Source: Halieaceae bacterium UBA6060 (GTDB taxonomy: Bacteria; Pseudomonadota; Gammaproteobacteria; Pseudomonadales; Halieaceae). Taken from it: a stretch of DNA of 6,389 bases. The stretch spans positions 107,241-113,629 of the forward strand of contig DIYG01000109.1 in NCBI GenBank assembly GCA_002428935.1, read 5' to 3'. The translations under genes and the position numbers were made by a program. This document shows positions 5,501 to 6,389 of the stretch, in pieces; within the stretch, counting starts at the first letter, position 1; every line of letters starts with the position of its first letter. A model generated the notes under the pieces. That model was given only the letters and a program-made list of their open reading frames with translations. It had not been told where the DNA came from and ran no database searches.

Positions 5501-6389
5501 CGGCCTTGTCACCGGATGGTCGGATTTATGTGGGTGGTCGAGACGATTATCTGTACGCGTTTGCACCGGATGGCTCAGCGGCCTGGCCTCGGTTGTTGAT
5601 GGATGGAGATGTGGAAGGCTCACCGGTGGTGGGTGCGGATGGCAGCGTCTATGTGGGCACGATGAACGGTACGTTCTATGCGTTGAATGCGGATGGGACA
5701 GTGCGTTGGACCTTGCCGGTAGGGGGGCCGATTCGTCGTACGGCGGCGTTGGATGACCAGGGTCGCGTATTGTTTGGCTCTGATGATGGCGTGGTGTATG
5801 CGGTGTCGACGCTGACGGGTGCTGTGGAGTGGTCCCGTGACTTGGGCAGTCGAGTGCTGACGAGCGTGACGGTGGATGACCGTGGCGTGGTGTATGTGGG
5901 TACCGAGGACGGTAAGTTGCATGCCTTGGTGGGTGCGTCGACGGGTCTTGCGAAGGGTGGTTGGCCACGTTGGGGGGGTAACAACGGGAACACGGCGAAC
6001 CAGTGCGGTTATTACCTGGATGTGAATGATACGGACAGTGATGGGGTGAGTGACTGTCGGGAATGGATTGCCGGTACCGATCCCCTTAGTGCGAGCGAAG
6101 GTGCTTCGGTAGACAGTGACCGCGATGGTATACCCGATGCCGATGAGACCTTCACGTATCTCACCGATCCGACGAATCCGGATACAGATAATGACGGTAT
6201 CTCCGATGGCTTTGAGATAGGCAGTAGCGGTTTACTCGATCCGCTGAACAGTGCAGACGGAGCCTTGGATAACGATAGCGACGGCTTCCCGAACTGGTTG
6301 GAGTACCAGGCCGGCACGGACCCATTTGGCGGTAGCACGCCTTCCGGTGGTGAGACGCTCTGGGACTACCCGATGGGGTCGTCGACGAA
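2422..6389 (+). CDS. Exported multi-domain propeller protein with TSP3 calcium-binding repeats (3' end outside window)
   Basis: An open frame of at least 1322 codons runs off the window without a stop. In order it shows: a signal peptide (1-33); a carboxypeptidase-regulatory-like beta domain (about 34-112); a Big_2-like Ig domain (about 113-198, with SSNPAVFTVD and GEVIARGAG); TSP3-type repeats (200-301); a second Ig-like domain (302-399); an LVIVD propeller of about seven blades (about 400-697); TSP3 repeats (698-826); an eight-bladed PQQ-like propeller (830-1193); TSP3 repeats (1195-1308); and the start of another propeller-like module. The protein is acidic and has only eight cysteines, in four close pairs, as expected for an exported protein with disulfides. 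No catalytic motif is visible; PQQ-like folds are often non-enzymatic, so enzyme activity should not be assumed. A role at the cell surface in adhesion or binding is inference. The anchor or secretion signal, if any, would be at the missing C-terminus. Confidence 0.93.
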   Translation, partial: MKRIFSVGNPIQLAVSVAAIFVALLPLETRAQASILTLNQSCVVSILNRTVTAESDGSFEMSNIPSSMGSVRARATCVRDGETITGETDYFTVQTNQRTDVGPFYLNVAAPVPTALRVVGGDVLFSSVGDSSRLSVEADYPSVSNLLVTEGVNFTSSNPAVFTVDSLGEVIARGAGASLLTVRKDGVIALVTVSVVTSGDTDGDGIADDIEVALGLDPNDGIDGLEDWDGDFLPNHQEAQLGTGILVADTDGDGVNDGEEVLPGVDGFVSNPLLTDTDGDGVSDGVEFANGTDPSNPADGDISSTIVAYEVLPGNIDFVVNTVDGEQFVQLAASAELPSGEIIDVTADTDFTSSDLLICNGGPTEPGKVYLSEAGSCTITASYGNETRDIPINVTRFSPEAISEFAIGSPANNVAVNDLGIYAYVVHDAGLSIVDVRDPLSPSLVSTFAAPNVHDVVVSGTHVILAADLQGVIVLDVTDHLVPSEVARFDTIGEAQDLALDDSTLYVADGSGGVLSLDVTDWTAPTQLSISPTMADAVGLAIDPVSKQLVVAEGTTGLEVIDASTPTALTARAFVGGGNVRDVAMQGSTALLADYTRSLTPLDITDPDNPVLGPSTPQANGGLLFDVTIARDLAIGADRFFVNGVPLTGITDPMNPVVRDILDFSAFSDDDGTGIHANEELVFLTANSSLYIGRYRVCADVDADELCDAREAAWGADPSLFDTDMDGLSDGFEVQFGLDPADPSDADSLDRDNDGVPDADEFSIYGTDPLHPDSDGDGMPDGYEVANIGQLDPLDSADADADDDGDGFVNLIEYLAGTDPFGGSTPQDGQTLWDYPMGSSTNPYSAAAPVSLDSQGQIYVSDAGSAGISVLNRVGERVDVLRDDRTSIHDAPAVALDGSAYFVDRQTGRLTAFDSSGVLSWDRPIAVRDNGYGYPALASDGTIYVGEGYYAFLRAISPSNVEQWAVRTTSSITTRSARNKLSVGVDGRIYGVIDGGGEGDTLQVWTSGGVELWNYHFGGNVDVPSNPALSPDGRIYVGGRDDYLYAFAPDGSAAWPRLLMDGDVEGSPVVGADGSVYVGTMNGTFYALNADGTVRWTLPVGGPIRRTAALDDQGRVLFGSDDGVVYAVSTLTGAVEWSRDLGSRVLTSVTVDDRGVVYVGTEDGKLHALVGASTGLAKGGWPRWGGNNGNTANQCGYYLDVNDTDSDGVSDCREWIAGTDPLSASEGASVDSDRDGIPDADETFTYLTDPTNPDTDNDGISDGFEIGSSGLLDPLNSADGALDNDSDGFPNWLEYQAGTDPFGGSTPSGGETLWDYPMGSST
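2521..3015 (+). other. N-terminal beta domains: carboxypeptidase-regulatory-like, then Big_2-like Ig
   Basis: Residues 34-112 resemble the small transthyretin-like carboxypeptidase regulatory fold (ESDGSFEMSNIPSSMGSVR), with C42 and C77 as a possible disulfide. Residues 113-198 resemble a bacterial Ig-like Big_2 domain: SSNPAVFTVDSLGEVIARG followed by a TVRKDG...VTVSV end strand. Both are common structural modules of exported proteins and do not define a ligand. Domain edges are approximate. Confidence 0.65.
3019..3324 (+). repeat. TSP3-type calcium-binding cluster A
   Basis: Residues 200-301 hold repeated D-x-D-x-D-G loops: DTDGDGIADDIE, DWDGDFLPNHQE, DTDGDGVNDGEE and DTDGDGVSDGVE, the last followed by the typical GTDPSNPAD. 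Spaced aspartates of this kind bind calcium in thrombospondin type 3 and bacterial TSP3 repeats. The cluster links the first and second Ig-like domains and is probably a calcium-stiffened spacer. The minus-strand frame opposite (S/P-rich, 2838-3338) is a shadow of this repeat. Confidence 0.9.
3325..3618 (+). other. Second Ig-like domain
   Basis: Residues 302-399 read as a beta-rich domain with alternating hydrophobic strands, ending in CTITASYGNETRDIPINV, which resembles the last strands of Big_2-like folds. C359 and C377 may form a disulfide within it. The assignment rests on pattern and context, and is weaker than for the first Ig-like domain. Confidence 0.5.
3619..4512 (+). repeat. LVIVD-repeat beta-propeller, about seven blades
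   Basis: Residues 400-697 contain repeats of about 40 residues, starting near bases 3655, 3772, 3895, 4018, 4144, 4270 and 4423. The best blades show the LVIVD signature: a strand such as AYVV or LYVADG, then GLSIVDVRDPLSPSLV, GVIVLDVTDHLVPSEV, GVLSLDVTDWTAPTQL, GLEVIDASTPTALTA and LTPLDITDPDNPVL. The last two blades are degenerate, as is common where a propeller closes. LVIVD repeats occur in many exported bacterial and archaeal proteins of unknown ligand. Confidence 0.85.
4513..4899 (+). repeat. TSP3-type calcium-binding cluster B
   Basis: Residues 698-826 carry five acidic loops: DVDADELCD, DTDMDGLSDGFE, DRDNDGVPDADE, DSDGDGMPDGYE and DADDDGDGFVNLIEY, ending in AGTDPFGGSTP. The first loop holds C698 and C707. 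From the third loop onward the cluster aligns over about 84 residues with cluster C, but it has one extra loop (AAWGADPSLFDTDMDGLSDGFE region) that cluster C lacks. It joins the LVIVD propeller to the PQQ-like propeller. Confidence 0.9.
4876..4946 (+). repeat. 481-codon module repeat, copy 1 boundary
   Basis: This 71-bp junction between cluster B and the PQQ-like propeller matches 6319-6389 at 61 of 71 bases without gaps, including the last 23 bases exactly. It encodes DPFGGSTP, then TLWDYPMGSST, the first strand of the propeller. Confidence 0.9.
4909..6000 (+). repeat. PQQ-like beta-propeller, eight blades
   Basis: Residues 830-1193 hold eight repeats starting near bases 4909, 5074, 5197, 5326, 5473, 5602, 5722 and 5845. 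Typical blades read SPALSPDGRIYVG-like, then YAF or YAL, then DG and a tryptophan: LYAFAPDGSAAW, FYALNADGTVRW, VYAVSTLTGAVEW. The repeated tryptophan near the end of most blades and the closing GGWPRWGGNNGNTAN are hallmarks of PQQ-like (BamB or quinoprotein type) propellers. I see no evidence for cofactor binding, and no dehydrogenase active-site residues can be identified, so a binding or structural role is more likely. Confidence 0.88.
6004..6345 (+). repeat. TSP3-type calcium-binding cluster C
   Basis: Residues 1195-1308 contain DTDSDGVSDCRE, DSDRDGIPDADE, DTDNDGISDGFE and DNDSDGFPNWLEY, ending in AGTDPFGGSTP. C1195, just after the propeller, and C1212, inside the first loop, repeat the cysteine pairing seen at the start of cluster B. 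It leads into a second copy of the propeller start. Confidence 0.9.
6319..6389 (+). repeat. 481-codon module repeat, copy 2 boundary (cut by window end)
   Basis: Second copy of the junction at 4876-4946, exactly 1443 bases later and in frame. It encodes DPFGGSTP, then TLWDYPMGSST, the same entry strand as the PQQ-like propeller, so a further propeller is expected to follow outside the window. Confidence 0.88.

Noticed and set aside
5336..5968. Minus-strand 210-codon frame rich in H, P, R and S
   Set aside because: It is antisense to the PQQ-like propeller; its low-complexity composition reflects the strong G bias of the true coding strand.

Overview
The window looks like chromosomal DNA from a Gram-negative bacterium, most likely a marine-type gammaproteobacterium. 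This is an inference from the type of REP-associated tyrosine transposase (RAYT), its GGGACAGGCAC-type repeats, and a very long exported modular protein. No rRNA or other taxonomic marker is present. Two real protein genes are supported; nearly all other open frames are shadows of these genes or of the repeats.

Left part (1 to about 1781) is a RAYT locus. An intact 319-residue HUH/Y1 transposase lies on the minus strand at 658-1617. Copies of one short motif flank it in opposite orientations: eight copies of GGGACAGGCACTC or close variants on the plus strand at 1-330, and two copies of the reverse complement (AGGTGCCTGTCCCT) at 1707-1769. Several left copies form the right arm of a small hairpin, GTGCC-N9-GGCAC. 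The array is cut by the left window edge. A noncoding stretch with inverted repeats (359-657) separates the array from the gene.

Middle part (about 1782-2421) is roughly 640 bases with no recognisable gene. It opens with an A/T-rich stretch carrying a perfect 8-bp palindrome, and ends with a Shine-Dalgarno-like AAGGG in front of the next gene.

Right part (2422 to the window end) is one uninterrupted plus-strand reading frame of at least 1322 codons with no stop in the window. It encodes an exported mosaic protein: signal peptide, small carboxypeptidase-regulatory-like beta domain, Big_2-like Ig domain, calcium-binding TSP3-type repeats, a second Ig-like domain, an LVIVD-repeat propeller of about seven blades, more TSP3 repeats, an eight-bladed PQQ-like propeller, a third TSP3 cluster, and the first residues of what looks like a second PQQ-like propeller. 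The TSP3 plus PQQ-propeller module therefore repeats with a period of 481 codons. The protein is probably displayed outside the cell or secreted; its function and C-terminal anchor cannot be read from this window. No functional link between the RAYT locus and this gene is visible.
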